A stretch of 64,000 nucleotides of DNA from Dactylellina haptotyla. Its lineage: Eukaryota; Ascomycota; Orbiliomycetes; Orbiliales; Orbiliaceae. The notes under the pieces were generated by a model that saw only the letters and a program-made list of their open reading frames with translations, had not been told where the DNA came from and made no database searches. Positions 48,801 to 61,726 of the stretch are shown in pieces. Each line of letters starts with the position of its first letter. The stretch's first letter is position 1. The stretch is taken from NCBI GenBank assembly GCA_031310005.1, contig CM062381.1, positions 992,001 through 1,056,000 on the forward strand, written 5' to 3'. The position numbers were made by a program, and so were the translations under genes.

Positions 48801-51800
48801 TCGTATTATTTCGTGCACATGGCCCGCGACTAAAAATCGAGGGAAGGGGACGGGAACAAACAAAAAAAAGGCTTCGGAAACCCTCCAATGAATGCACGAA
48901 AGTCCGAGCTGAACACTGAATAACGTATAGAGCGCCACGCGGGATAGATTTCTCATATATTGCGTCTATCGGTCTATCGTGAATTCTCCTCTGGAGATAG
49001 GAGCTTTTCCAGTGACGGGACTCCACAATTTAAATTCAATCAATTTCGGGCATGTAAGGCACCCCAATGTACCAAAAGGAATCGACGACTGGTTGCGGTT
49101 GCGGCTTTCCGGTGTGCGAATCAGGTCTCCCGCGCTTCCCGTTTCAAAAGCCAGTGGCACGGGGAAGGAAAGGAAGATGTCGAATTCAATAGCTTCGGCG
49201 CCTTCACTGGTATTCCCATAGGATATCAAATGCGAACCCGCCTCGGATCCCGAGCGTCTAATTGTGAAGGTGCGAAAACAAATGTCGCTGCACCGAAAGC
49301 CGAGATTTCTCTCCTATTTTCGCATCAACAGGTAAAATTAAAATACGACCCCGACATGATCCCACCCAAACGTTCCTTCGATGTCGTTCGACGAAAGGTC
49401 CAGCCCATGTTCTGCCTGAAACCGGAAGGTTTGCCGTCCAAACCAACACCCGCCACGGCAAGACCTTCCTCGATGGAGTAAAATGTCTTCAACCAAGCAG
49501 ACTATCAAAGTGCAAGGGAACCAGAGTTAGCCTCCCCATACTTCCCGGTCATTTTAGGCGGGAACGCTGTACCTGCGAAATGGCACAAGCATTTTTCCTG
49601 TGCTTCTCATTTGCCTCGAGAAATTCTTAGTCTCGCCGAAAGAAAGAATAAAATAAAAAAAACGAAGTGGCAAGCAAAATCCTACGTACCAAACTCGATG
49701 TGGAACTTTAAGACAAAAACCCAGTACACATTCGAAGAACAGATAATCTGTTCGACGGCTCTAATTAACATATGAAGATTGGGTAGATCATATCGACGGA
49801 CGCTAAAAACCAAATGAACCTAGTATAGCGAGCTGTCTGAAGCCTTTGTCCGTTTGCACTCCCGTCTATCGTTGCCAAGATATGGCAAGAATCTCTCGTA
49901 TCGAAAAAGGTACTTCGATAAGGCGTTCTTTCTTCCTTTTTTTAGCCCAGCTCTGTGTGTGCTAAAACGTAGCCAGGAGTACAGCAAACATGTTGCAGAC
50001 GGAGCTGAGTATTTCGCACAGCCAATACTATGCGGCTGTCAAACAATATTTCGTATTCGGAACCTGCAATAAATGCAATGCAATGTGAATTTTCCCTGCC
50101 GTTCATGCCAGCAAGCAGATTTTTCTTTCGTTCTTTCTTTCCTTCTTTCTTTCTTTCTTTTGCGATCCGAAAAAGATCATAGAAAAGCCACAGAAGCTCT
50201 CAATTGGTTGTTCGGAGTCGTGGCATCCACATGGGAGGATCGTGTGCCTCAAACGCTCCGAAATCCGTTTCATACAGCAGAACTACAATGCTTTCATGCC
50301 TCACCACCGCGAAAGTAAAATACAAACATTCAAACATTCCACCAAAACATATACAAACCCATAGCAACAGCGAAATTTCGCTGAAAGTCTAAAGGGCAAA
50401 AGGAGAGGAGGCAAAGAGGTCCAAAAACATTATTTTCATCTCGGAGTTCTTCATAATTTCCATTGAATCACGGCCGTTTAAATCGAATTGCTTTTCAGGG
50501 TAGATTACGAAACGAAACAAACCCGCATGGGTTATTAAAGCCAAGCATTGAAATGTCCACCCTGAGTCTGTCTGATTTCGAACAACCATGATTGAACCCC
50601 CCATACAGTAAAAACGTGTTTATGCAAGTCAGACTTACGACCCATTCTCGCCACCACCATGTCCGAGCATCACCAGATAGCTAGGCCGGAAGGCGGATAT
50701 GAGGGAAAGAGGCGTTTTTCCCCTCACGGTCGCTATAATGATACCATCAACCTGAGAATCATCAGTACTGATGATTTAAGAAGTAAGCTATTCAAAGGGG
50801 TTAATATTGTCCAATATCAAAAGGCGACAGGGAAACACCAGCTGAACCTGCAGGTTTCCGGGATAGTGGAATCGGACTTTTAAACTAGTAGAAATTATTG
50901 GGACATTTGATACATCTAATTTATCGCATCCAGCATCGCAATTAAACGTGAATACTTGACTCAAGTGCATACAATTAGTCAATAAGCATATCACGGACAA
51001 GCGAGGGCAAGTCCAGGCAACCATTAAAACCGCCATCTGCATTTCGAAATATCATACGACGAAGAAGGAAGGGTAGGAGCGCCGTTTACCTACATTGAAC
51101 GCATTTCGAATAGGTTTCTATAACCCGCCTTTTCCCGTATCAAAAGACTGTAGGGCACGCAAAAAAGGCTCAAAAAAAGCCGAATGGCAGGTTAAACGGT
51201 CGCCGGTTTGATAACTCATCATTTCTTTTCCCTCTCGTTGCGATCTCACAACGCAGGGGAGCCTAAACTAAGATAATCTACGCCTTGACTAAAATATGCG
51301 AGCTCCTTGGCTTTTATTTTTGTCGACATGACAGCCATTTTCTTTTATGGGATATGTGCTTTCTAGAAACCCTGGCAGGTTCGTATACTGTCTGACACAC
51401 GCGATGCACTTTCATCGACCGTCTACTATTCTTTTGTGAAATTCCATTTTTGCCTTCACTTGGCTGAGTCGACTTGGTGAATCTTCCGCCGCCTCTCCCA
51501 ATGAAATGGTGATATTTGCCGCGGGTGTTGGCGAGACACCTTCCCATTGCTGTCGATACTCGTGCTTAATATAGCACCCGTAAGAGGAATAAGAATAATA
51601 ACGAAAGAAGTTATGTCGCCGCGCCGGAACGTGCTTACGACTGTATTCCGAACCCGCTTTTTACGTTTTTTGTAGAAAAGGGCCGGAATTCGAGACGATC
51701 GGGGACGGCTGCTGCATATGTCTGCAACAGTAAATAGAAGTTCCAGCCATTAACATTTCCCCCAATGATCGTTCGATACACCGAACGTGTTTCACGTATT

Positions 51801-54800
51801 ATGCAGAGCACATACATAACAAGAGGTTACTAACTATAATATTTTGGAATGCTGTTTTTTAAGTCTAGATATTACGTTTACCCACCAACAGTATGTATCA
51901 TTACACGGATGAATATGTAGATTTGAGACAGATGGGAAATATTCTAGTTCACGGTATCTATCGTTCCGTGATGAATTCGAGCCGGTTGCGAATACATGCC
52001 TTATGTACTGCTCCCACTCAGGCCTATATTACAAATCATACAGGAACATAGAGCCATGGAAACATTAAACCCCGAGCCCGAATAGATCCATATAAACCGT
52101 ACCAGGTAAACCGCGTTTATTCGCATTTTGTGCCCGGTATTCATCGTGCAAACCATCGGGGCGACAACTGGGGTGGGATTGAATTACCATTGTTTGAACA
52201 CCGGTCCTACCATGGGACTTCTAAGTAATCCACAAAGCTCCACGGGCTCGTCCGATGTACAATTACCCTTCGGGATAACACTGGAGTATTCCGAGATCCT
52301 CTGTATACCCAAGCCTGCAAAACTTCGACAAAAGATACAATGTTAGCGCAAAGCCCCGCATCGGCAAAGTCGGCATGACTGACTAAGGGAATCCAATATA
52401 CAAGACATAAGGGATCCCCAAAAAATTGCGCAATTGTTATTAATTAATTAATTAATACAAGCTCTGCGATATGTAAATCCATCTACATATGGCCATCATA
52501 TACATACACATATTATATCCATGTCGCAGATTTTCCTACCGAGTCTGCAGGTGGCCTCCGTGAACGTTTCGTCTGTGGGCATCTATCGAACCCTGTCGCG
52601 GAGTCGGAGCCGAAATACCTGGAATTGAATAACTGCTTGAATCGTACCTGAGCTCACCAGGAAAACACTGAATATACACCCCTGCTCCTAAAAATTAAGG
52701 CTGAGCTTTCCCTCATCCTCCCCGGTTCACGGGTGGCTGGCTCGGTAGATGTCGTGCGGTATATACGACTGTAGCATCGTCGTCTTTAAGGGACACCGCC
52801 GAGCGTATTTACCGATTACACTGCATATGGAAGTTGCGCGCTTAAGCTACTGCAAATATACATAAAATACCTGATATTTATATATTTCGTGTACCTCCCA
52901 GTGGAGTTTTTTATAGAATAGTATACCAATCAAAAGATCGGACTAGCATGCTTCGCAGCTTACTCTCGTCCAATATCAAGCTTACACACTCAAAAATATT
53001 AATACCCATCCATACAATCATTATTGCGCAAGCAATAGTAAAAGGTTTTTCAGCCGTCCCCCCTATGGTTCTCCTCACTTACCCAATACTTAGCTCTTTC
53101 TTGTCATCTGCACAGCTGTTGTCGACTAGTCAGGTTTACAAGTTTAGCCGTTCAACCCCAGGTCAGGTATATTTTTTATATAGCCTACCGGATATATATC
53201 AACCCCATACATAGATTATGCCCGCACTATTTGCTAATATTTGCGCCTTACCCCTTACACGCCACCCATAACCTGGAATTAGATGAACGAAATATATAAA
53301 TCCGGGGAAACGACCGAAGAAAAAGGCTCGCTTCCCGAAAATGGCGCGGCTTATACCGACGTCGATCCTGCAACGCGGAATTTGCTTTAGAAAAATGCAA
53401 CATTGTTTTTTCGAAAATAATTTGAATGTTTATCGAGATGGGGAAGTCAAAGGGTTCTATCCTTTGACCCAATAATGTGCAGGGGGGTCTTCTTTATCAG
53501 TGTAGGGGTACCCGGCAGGTTCGATTTCTACCGGGTTTGGGTAACAGGATATCGATCTGTGCAAAATATTTGACAACATATCAGTCCTGGCTTCAAAAGT
53601 TGATATAATTCGGCATTTGTATTCTCGCAAAGCTCTAAAATATATTCATCGTTTCGAACGGTCACCGGGCGCTAAACTATAAACCGTGTTTTTTGGGCCG
53701 GGTTTGGTTTTAGATTTCTATAAACATTTGAAATGTATTTATCACGTTATAGTGATACCAAGGTTGACCTGTAGGTAATGATTGCATCGATTGATTGTTA
53801 CTACTGATGTGGACTTGCCGGTGACCAGGTACGAGACAACTAGTTAACTGCTGACTGATACAAGATATATACATATATACACAGCAGGTTCATTCCTAAC
53901 CCCAAAATCGATCGAAATGTCAAATGTAGCGAGATCTTGATCAAAATTTTAGGCCAAAGCGGTCTTTGACCGTTGAGTTTTACAAAGCGGATTTCTAGAT
54001 TGCTAGATCCTACAGCCCGAGTTAAGATCCCTGAGCTAGATCTATAGAAATTCGTCGCGAAATCCGGTCGTCTGAGCACCCATAGTACTTGGATATCACG
54101 GCGTAGGTATCTCATTAATACTTAGGACCATTTATCGTTTCTTTATATACGCGGTTTTCCTAGAACCAGATGGATCCCATTGTGTAAACACAAATTACTA
54201 GCAAGTCTTGAGGCCCACATTGTAGCCAAACATTCGTCGTGATAGAGACTTAATCAAGAGCGACAAGCATATCCCAGGCAAAACTTCGATATCAAACCAG
54301 AGGGCACAAACGAATACAATATGGCCATGCATCCGCCCTACTAGGCACTCGTATTTCAAGAGTTCACGGGCACACGTCGGGTAACACGAAAGCGATGAGA
54401 CCTGGCAGATAACTGAAATTGGTATGAGTCTGGAATTTTGCTATAGCTAAAAGACAATATAACAAACGACAAATATAAAAGAGGAGCCAAGAGACGCAGC
54501 AAAGCGAATTATTAAAACCCCACCTTTCCTAGTTACCTAAAATGAAATATGGAATACAATTACAACAGAAGGCAAAAAAACAGCAAAGAAAATTTTCATA
54601 CAGCGTGGCATATTAGAATGAAAGAAAAGGAGTTGAAAGAAAAAGTAGGGCGAAGGTAGATATAACCCAATGTCCTTATGTCGGGTGAGATGGCGGCGCT
54701 GTTAAACAAACCCGGTGCGCGTACTCAACCTCTTCAAGTATGATGTACTGGTGTCACGTACCCGAAGTACAGCCCGTATATCCTCCACCGACCTTCAACA

Positions 54801-55058
54801 TCTCCGCAGGGATAGCATCTCAAGCTTTTGAAGAATGCACAAACGGAGACCCATGATAACGCAGGGACGCCAAAAAAGCCATGCGATGCAGTAGTGCGTG
54901 AAAGCGGAGAAAGTTGAAAAGCAGAAAGCTCAAATCGAAAAAAGTCGAAAAATTGAAACGCCCTGAACCTTTCTATGAAATGCGAGAATAAAAAGACGAT
55001 ATAGAAAAGTAGCAGAAATATATGTCACATACAATCGAACAAGCCGGTTAAAAAATAA
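45861..55058. other. 9.2-kb gene-poor region
   Basis: Largest gap in the window, from the ELL start to the RAX1 3' end. The first kilobase is presumably the ELL promoter. The rest shows short, overlapping frames without family features, T- and A-rich tracts, a TTAATTAATTAATTAA-type run near 52440 and TTTC repeats near 50128-50160. I saw no reverse transcriptase, transposase or integrase motif, no terminal repeats, and no tRNA or 5S rRNA. A weak small frame is listed separately. Confidence 0.5.
50659..50883 (+). CDS. Possible small protein or first exon, weak
   Basis: A 74-codon frame whose ATG sits in a strong fungal context (CCACCACCATGTCC). It opens with a polar segment (MSEHHQIARPEGGYEGKRRF). 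A good donor, AGAA|GTAAGC, occurs near 50789, so it may instead be the first exon of a longer gene, but I could not find a convincing second exon downstream. No family is recognised. It is listed because nothing else in the surrounding 9 kb looks translated. Confidence 0.25.
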   Translation: MSEHHQIARPEGGYEGKRRFSPHGRYNDTINLRIISTDDLRSKLFKGVNIVQYQKATGKHQLNLQVSGIVESDF

Positions 55059-56106
55059 TTATAACCTGTGGCCTGGGACGAAAGTATACAGCAGGACGAG
55101 TGCGGCGTCGAAGGCTATAATCACGAGAATTACCCACACGGCGCGCTGTATCATGATACGCTTGACATAAGGTTCGTGCACTTTCATAAAGGTCATGAAC
55201 GTGTACTCGCTATAGCCGGAAAATGCCAGGATAGGGTCCAAATTGTATTGATGAGCGGCAAGACAGTAGATTCCAACGGTGAACGGGAGGATGAGCTAGA
55301 ATTTGATTTCAGATATTAGTAAGAGTGTTTTGTAAGAAATTGTTGTACCCTAAAAAAGGGAGGAGAGGAATATAACCTACCCAAAGTCGGGTTGCTTTAG
55401 GCTTGATGTCCAAGAAGATTAGACAGAATCCGGCCCAGAAGGCGCCAAACATAGCTAGCAGGCCAACGATCAATCTGGCTAGCGAGGATGGCGGGACGAT
55501 ATTGCCAAAGGCCTTCGCTCTTAAGAAGCCCGGGAAAGCGTCTCGCTCCATGGCTTGGAACACGTAGTCCTTCGCCTCGTCGAACACTTCCGGATCATCT
55601 CGGCCGTCGACCTCGATAGCGTGAGAAATAGACGCGAGGATCGGCTCAGGGAGAACGATCTCTCGCTCTGCGCCGCGGAGAAGGTAGGTGTAGAGGATCT
55701 TCTCGGCCGAAGCTCTGATGTCTGCACGAGCGACGGTGTGGTGAGGGGAGCCGGAGGAAGTTTGCTCCGGGGTGGAGAAGTAGGAAGGACGGGCAGGGTT
55801 CATGTCGACACCGCTGGGACGGGAGCTGCCGCCCGGAGGGTTGTAGCCAGGAATGGTGACCGCATGCGTCGTGTTGTCGTTACGCAGGAAGGCGGAGAGA
55901 CGTTGATCGTCGTTCTTCTCGTGTTCGTCCTCAGGGACGCCGAGGTGGTCGATGACCTGGGAGGAGCGCTTGCTTCCAGACTTGTGCAGGTCCGGCGTGG
56001 AGACGAGGACGGACCTGCGGAGCTCTCGCACGTAGTGCCGGCAGAGGGACATGTGCTGGGAGACATCGAGCCTGTTTGCAGTCGATTGAGTTAGTATAAG
56101 CGTGAA

Positions 56107-56149
<43 letters not shown>

Positions 56150-56404
56150 AAGACAATGGACAAGAATAGTAAGATTCGGGATTGATATGGGCATATCGAA
56201 AACACATTTTGCGCGCCACGCGGGGGCACAGGTGGGCGGCACGTACCAAAAGTCCAGATAGTCGACAGATCGCTGCTGGTCTCTCATGTAGATGTAAAAG
56301 GAGAAGAGGTCGACGGGAGGGCGGGTCCTCCGGCTGAGGACCTCGAAGAGGGTCGGCAGCCTATCCCGCTCGATCACCTCCAAGTTCTCAGAATTTCGAT
56401 TCAT
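55059..56404 (-). CDS. RAX1: RGS-domain membrane protein Rax1
   Basis: Homologue of yeast Rax1, which works with Rax2 in bud-site or polarity marking; filamentous-fungal relatives are RGS proteins with membrane anchors. Exons 56247-56404, 55381-56071 and 55059-55295 give 361 residues. The N-terminus contains ERDRLPTLFEVLSRRTRPPV and YLDFW joined by intron 1 to LDVSQHM, matching the start of the Rax1 RGS domain. The RGS domain is split by a variable Ser/Pro-rich insert (about residues 85-165) and resumes at ADIRASAEKILYTYLL. Three membrane segments follow: LARLIVGLLAMFGAFWAGF, LILPFTVGIYCLAA and AVWVILVIIAFDAALVLLY, with a soluble loop carrying a Y-S-E-Y-T-F motif before the last. Length and topology fit the family (yeast 435). 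Intron 1 (175 nt) contains a TA microsatellite. Confidence 0.87.
56113..56144. repeat. (TA)16 microsatellite in RAX1 intron 1
   Basis: Perfect TA run of about 32 nt between the splice donor and branch region. It makes this intron, at 175 nt, the longest in the window and probably length-variable among strains. Confidence 0.9.
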
Positions 56405-57566
56405 CGTGAATAATAGCAGCAGCTACAGCAGCAGCAACAGTAACAACAGCAGCAGATATATCCAATTGCAGGTCCTATCTATGGATATAACCTTCGACCC
56501 TAACCCCCACAGTCGTGCTTTCAGTTCGTGATACTGGATTGTTGGGTGATTGCCGTTTGCGGTTCGTATAGGGATGGCGTCACTGTGCGTTCTAGAAGAA
56601 AGAAAAAAAAACGTTGACGCGCCCCCTGAGCGGAATGGAGACCAGGGGTGGTGAGAGAAGGCTGATAGCAGGCCGTCGACAGTGGCTGGACACGAAGGAT
56701 AGAGGTTGAAGCGATAAGACTGGATTCAGCGTCGGCCGCTGCTAAGGGAGGACCAGGAGGACCGGAGTGGAGTGCGGAGAGGAGGAGGAGGAGGAGGAGG
56801 AGGGGAGGATTCGTGGCAGGACGCTGTTGTCGGTGTTGCGATGGAAGACGAGGTGAGGTTGGCTGGCTGGCTGGCAAACAACAAGGCGGCGGGCAGCAAA
56901 AGAGGAAAGGCGGAAAAGTGGGTGGCAGAAGGGGGAAATTGCAGTGATTCGCTGGCTCGCTGCCCGCCGCGAGTTATTTCCCCACGTAATTGGCCGGCTG
57001 GCCTTTTAATTTCAGACCTCGCCTGTTTCACCCAAAGCGACGGCGTATTCGGAAGGTCGCTGCGCTTCGTCGTCGCGGATCTGATTCTGTTAGGGCTGAG
57101 CTGCATATTAAAACGGGCGATGAGACAAGGCATCGCCTGCGTTTAAAAGAGGAGCACTTATTATTATTATTATTATAAAAATGGAGACATATTATGGTGA
57201 ATACACGCTCAAGTGAGCGTGTAGATATATATTTACATTACAAGGAATAGAAGGAGACGATGCACTCTGTCGATAAAGTTGTAGTTAGAAGCACAAACCG
57301 TCACTTCAAGCCGTTTAGAACCCGATCAAAATCCCATCGCATAAAAAGGCGCCGGCAACAGCAGAACAAAAGCAGAACAGTCAAGTTGAAATGAGCAAAA
57401 AATCAAGAAAACAGCATATTAAAGACCTTCTTTTGTTTTATAACCGAACGACTCGAAGAATGAACATCGCCCACACCACACACACACACACACGCTATCG
57501 CCGGTTTTCGCAGCGTGAACAGAAACGAACAATCACCTGATCGGTGCTAAATAACCCCCCGCTCGT
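56405..57566. other. Intergenic, RAX1 upstream to SIF2 downstream
   Basis: Contains CAG/CAA triplet-like repeats next to the RAX1 start (56413-56455), a GGA-rich tract (56780-56805), an ATT triplet run near 57157-57175 and a CA run near 57478. No gene supported. Confidence 0.5.
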
Positions 57567-59384
57567 CTACGGGTGCTCACGCTTCAAGATGCTAAACCTC
57601 AAGGTCACCTCGCCTAAAGTAACCATGATGGACACTATAATGAGGATAATGATAATCCACGTAATCCCTACAATCCGCCCGTTAATAGGATCCAGACCCG
57701 AAGATTTATGCACGCACTCTGTTTTGCCACGCGAGGGGGGAATTGGAACTACTTACTCGACATGTTACTATCAGCGATGGAATCCGCCAAGATACTCGCC
57801 AGGTCGAGGAAGACCTGACATCTCTCATTCAGAATCAAGACGCGCTGCTTGATCTCAAGGTATTCTCGGACAGCTGCATACAACGGATGCAGACCGGGTT
57901 CAGCTGAGGCACACACACATGATATGTTAGCAAAATAAATAAATAACGGATGGCAATTTGTTGACAAGAGGAGAAAATGGAAAAAGGAGAAAAAACTTAC
58001 AATCCCAGAAAAATTCGGGCGTGTCAAGCGTGTTGCTCGAGAGATTGACGTCCACGCGGAGCTTGAACAGCTTTCCACTCATCTTTAGCACATCCTCTCT
58101 TTTCATTCCTAACGTCCCGTTGAGAGCCAGGCTCTTGGGAACGTCCTCTACCTCCTTCATTGTCAACGCCATGCGTTCCTCAAACCTGCTCAACTTGGTG
58201 CTTTGGGCAATCGCATGCGACATCGCAAGCTTGATCATATGGTTTCCCGATCTTAGCGTGATCATGTCGTTGAATATTCGCGGCCGCGTCGTCCTCGGCG
58301 AGTACTCGAAATGAAACTGCTCCGTCTCGTACTCGTCCACCTGCAACGGCTGTATCGCGAACAACGTCTTCTGCGGCGTCTTCGCGAACGCCAAGTCCGC
58401 GAGAATATCCTTTTCCTGCCTCTCCGTGAAGTTCCAAAACACAGCCACCCCGTAAGAATATATGTACAACTCGGCGAACGAGCTGGCTTCCGGTGCATCT
58501 GGCGGTTCCGGTGAGAATGTATTCCTCGAGTGGCCGTTGCTGCCCCGGCGCTCGTCGTATTCGTTGGACTTCGGGCTCAGCAAGCTATCCCCAATCGGCG
58601 GGCTGTCGCTGAGGGCCGATATCTGTCTGTCCGGATCAATCATTCCAATGTCGTCGGATACCCTCCGTCGCCCCGTCCTTCCTCGAAAGTACTCCTCGTG
58701 ATAATCCCTCTGCTCGTTTCTCTCAATCTGCATGTCCAGTACCGCCCGTCCACCCGGATTCTTCAAAATCGGACTACTCTTCACCCTATAGCCGCCTGAT
58801 CCGGGTAGCAACGGCAGATGGTACGCACAGTACAGACACTCATCGTAAAGCTTTGTCCTCGCCTGGTGGTGTTCCTTCATAAACTTCGCAATGGCCATCA
58901 ACCTCCACGATGAAGCCGTGCAGAACGCGGTAACCCTCGCCAGCTTCTCGGCACGCCGATTCTTCGGCAGCCGTTCGGCGTAGGACTTCCTCGGCGTGCC
59001 ATCCGGCCCACGTGAGTGACTTCTCTCGGCGGCTTCATCGTCGCGCAATGGTGCCTGGCTGTTGTCCTCGTCGTAGTCCCAATCCGGACGCGGTTTCTGC
59101 GAATCCGGGAGGAGCACTAGTTTCTCGGTAACTTTAGACGAGCGAAGGGGCAGATTTGTCTGGTTGACGACTTTTTGTTTCTTGACGGGGCGAGGGACAC
59201 CGCTGGGTCGGCGGGTGGTAGGCAGCGGTGTGTTCGAGTCGCCTCGCGGGCGTGGAGGAGGAGTGCGTGACTGGCCTGACGGAATCTCGCTGGACTGCTG
59301 AAGAATGTTATCGATCGAGATGTGCCGGATTGTTGGACGGCGAAGGATCCGGGGACGGTTACGTTGATCTCTGGCATCCGTTAC
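57567..59384 (-). CDS. Sif2/Rmd8-like DUF155 membrane protein
   Basis: Member of the DUF155 family (Sad1-interacting factor 2, Rmd8, Rmd1), linked in yeasts to sporulation and nuclear-envelope or organelle contacts; biochemical role unknown. Exons 58001 to about 59384, 57757-57903 and 57567-57667. The N-terminal region is Arg/Pro/Ser-rich (RPTIRHISIDNILQQSSE), then SSKVTEKLVLLP and SYAERLPKNRRAEKLARVTAFCT, which I recognise from fungal Sif2. The DUF155 core starts at ELYIYSYGVAVFWNFTERQE and runs through LSRFEERM to the coiled segment EIKQRVLILNERCQVFLD. One terminal membrane helix (ITWIIIILIIVSIMV) follows, as in the family. The last intron (57668-57756) joins NMS to RITW. The 5' end is unresolved: the frame is open to 59384 without a suitable ATG, so a short upstream exon (for example an ATG near 59440) is needed. 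Confidence 0.83.
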
Positions 59385-61237
59385 CTAACAGCATCAAATT
59401 TCGGGGTTCGATTCGGTCCATGTTAGCCGGCTGACCTCTCAGACATTAAACTTTCAGAAAACGAAAAATTGGGCTATAATGAAATCTCAATCGAGTAGAA
59501 CAAAAATAAAATAAAACAAGGCAAGAGTGCGTGCGTGCGTGAGAGAGAGAGGACGGAAGATCAGCGGTAACGGTTTCCCTAAAGAATTGAGAAGAGAACA
59601 GGCTATGGTCACGCTGGCGGAGATAAGTCGGTGGGATATCGTAGGCAGCAACAGGAAGAGGACGCAAGGGCAAGAGATTGATTGGGGAGAGTGGTACCAG
59701 AACAGTCGGCCGCCTCTTGGGCAGCGGTGGCTGGAGCGACATCATGCTGTGGGCTACGTCGAGCGAGAGAGAGAGGATGGGATGTTCCGGAAAGTGAGAG
59801 AGAGTGTGTGATCCAGTGCACACACTGAAGCCGTGAGGCTATTTAGGAATATATGACGACACTATAGATGGAGACCGGTCTGGATGCCGTGGGAGAGGGC
59901 GGTGACGGTGGTGACGGTGATGATGTTATGTGATGTTAAAAATCGTGGACCGAACAACGGCGGCGAGGTTGGCCGGCTTGGTTGGTTTGGCGGTTGGTTG
60001 ATTGGTCGGCTGGGTTGGGAAGTGGGATGCCGTGCGTTCGTTCGTTCTCTAACAGTCCAGGCCCATTGCACCGAGGCACGCAAGGACGCCGCTAGTTTCT
60101 TCTACCCGCTGTGTCGACCAGGAAAGAAGCCACTCTCTGCCAAGTTGACGAGGCGGTATGCTATACGTTCGTGATGTGGAGAATGAGAGAGAGAGAGGAA
60201 AAGAGAGAGAGGTGGAAGAACTGGCGATGATGCAAGTTTGGTGTTTTGCCTTTCTCCGCCTGCCTTTCACTTCCAACCTCATTTTCACATCTCAGCGAAG
60301 CCGGCCGGAAAATTCCATTTGCCTGAATAACTCGACTTCGTCCTTTCTCTCTCCCTCTTCAATCTCTCTAGTTCGGAGGAGCGAAGGATAATATGTTCCC
60401 GCTCAAATAGCCCAGCAGGCACAGGAACATGGCCCATGACGCCCATTCATGCGGCACTCCCGCAAATTCACGTCCAGGGCGGGCATCAACCTGGAAGGAC
60501 CACGCCGGCCAACGAGAGCCAAAGGAAGCTAGATCGGAGCATTCAGGGCAGGCTTATCCGAGCCGGGCAGCTAAACTCCAAAGGTCCCCGTTCTGCCTCT
60601 TTAGGGCTCCGAACTAGCCAGTCATTGGCTGCCATTTTACCACACGGCGGGCTCGGTTCCACCACTGACTGACCTTAAAATTTTTCCCCTCCACACTTCT
60701 GGAGCATCGGGAAACACGAATGCGATGTTTTTTTGGGGGGGTTTATGATGTCTACGGCCTACGGATCTTATCACGGTGTGAGACAGGGAACGGGAGACAT
60801 TTGCGTATCGTAGAGGGACGCGTGTTTTTTCCACTCAGGAATATGTATTGTTTCTTGTAACCCAAGAAATCACGTTATTTTTTGGTGTCTGTTTTGTTTG
60901 ATTGTTTTTTGGTTCAGCTTCTATATACTATGGAAACCCCTCAGCTCCAGCATATCCCACATTGACAAAAAAAGAAGTTTTCCGTTCCATCGGGTGAAAT
61001 TTGCCGTCAAACCAAGATTTGCTGTTGCGTGATCGGAAGAATTGGACGTCATTTCTTCGTTCGGTGGTAATTTCATAAGAGGCAGGGTTTGGAAAACAAG
61101 AAAGAAGAGATAGAATGTAGTCGAGAGGATCCAGTAACACTTTTCGATTTCCCCCCCAGTTCCTCCCCCTAGAGATCTAGAGAGAGGGGAAGGATAGGAG
61201 AGAAAACATAAGAGAGAAGAAGGAGAGAGAAAACAAT
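59385..61237. other. Intergenic, SIF2 upstream to cyclophilin 3' UTR
   Basis: Holds the SIF2 promoter with GA-rich tracts (59535-59555, 60187-60215) and the 3' UTR of the cyclophilin gene at the right. No other supported gene. Confidence 0.5.
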
Positions 61238-61726
61238 TTAGCAAGTGCCGGCTGCGCTGACGGCAACCTTCTTGGAGGTCTTTCCGCTCTGGGATCCGAG
61301 CTTTTCGACGGCGTCGACGACGTCGGTTCCATCAACAACCTCACCAAAGACGACGTGAGCACCATCGAGCCAGCTGGTGACGGCAGTGGTGATGAAGAAT
61401 TGAGAGCCGTTGGTGTTCTTTCCAGCATTAGCCATGCTCAAAAGGTACTTCTTGGTATGCTTCTTTTCGAAGTTCTCATCGGCAAATTTCTCGCCGTAGA
61501 TGGACTTTCCACCGGTGCCGTTACCCTTGGTGAAGTCACCACCCTGAAGCATGAAACCTGGGATGACACGGTGGAAAGGGGAGCCGCTGTAACCAAAACC
61601 GTGCTCGCCGGTACAGAGCTCACGGAAGTTCTTTGTTGTCTTGGGGACAATATCATCGTAGAGCTTGAAGGTGATACGGCCAAGTGGCTGATCGTTGGCG
61701 GTGACGTCGAAGTAGCAGTTGGCCAT
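61238..61726 (-). CDS. Cyclophilin A, peptidyl-prolyl cis-trans isomerase
   Basis: Cytosolic or nuclear cyclophilin catalysing proline isomerisation; in fungi it also mediates cyclosporin A toxicity by inhibiting calcineurin. The single exon of 162 residues has exactly the family length. Active-site motifs are present: [18 protein letters not shown] (catalytic Arg in FHR and the Gln of the pocket), [16 protein letters not shown] and [13 protein letters not shown], whose Trp is the cyclosporin-binding residue. The upstream frame is open for 15 further codons but without ATG, so the ATG at 61726 (MANCYFDV) is the start unless a spliced mitochondrial leader form exists, as in some filamentous fungi. 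It lies in a run of minus-strand genes. Confidence 0.95.
   Translation of the reverse strand: MANCYFDVTANDQPLGRITFKLYDDIVPKTTKNFRELCTGEHGFGYSGSPFHRVIPGFMLQGGDFTKGNGTGGKSIYGEKFADENFEKKHTKKYLLSMANAGKNTNGSQFFITTAVTSWLDGAHVVFGEVVDGTDVVDAVEKLGSQSGKTSKKVAVSAAGTC

Noticed and set aside
48960-49481. 173-codon open frame on the plus strand in the gene-poor region
   Set aside because: Opens without ATG, has no family resemblance, and overlaps similar-length frames on the other strand.
53505-53550. B-box-like GGTTCGATT within an ACCCGG/CCGGGT inverted repeat
   Set aside because: No A box at the right distance and no cloverleaf, so not a tRNA gene.
46213-55058. Search for a transposable element or viral-like remnant
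   Set aside because: No polymerase, integrase or transposase motif and no matching terminal repeats could be seen by eye.
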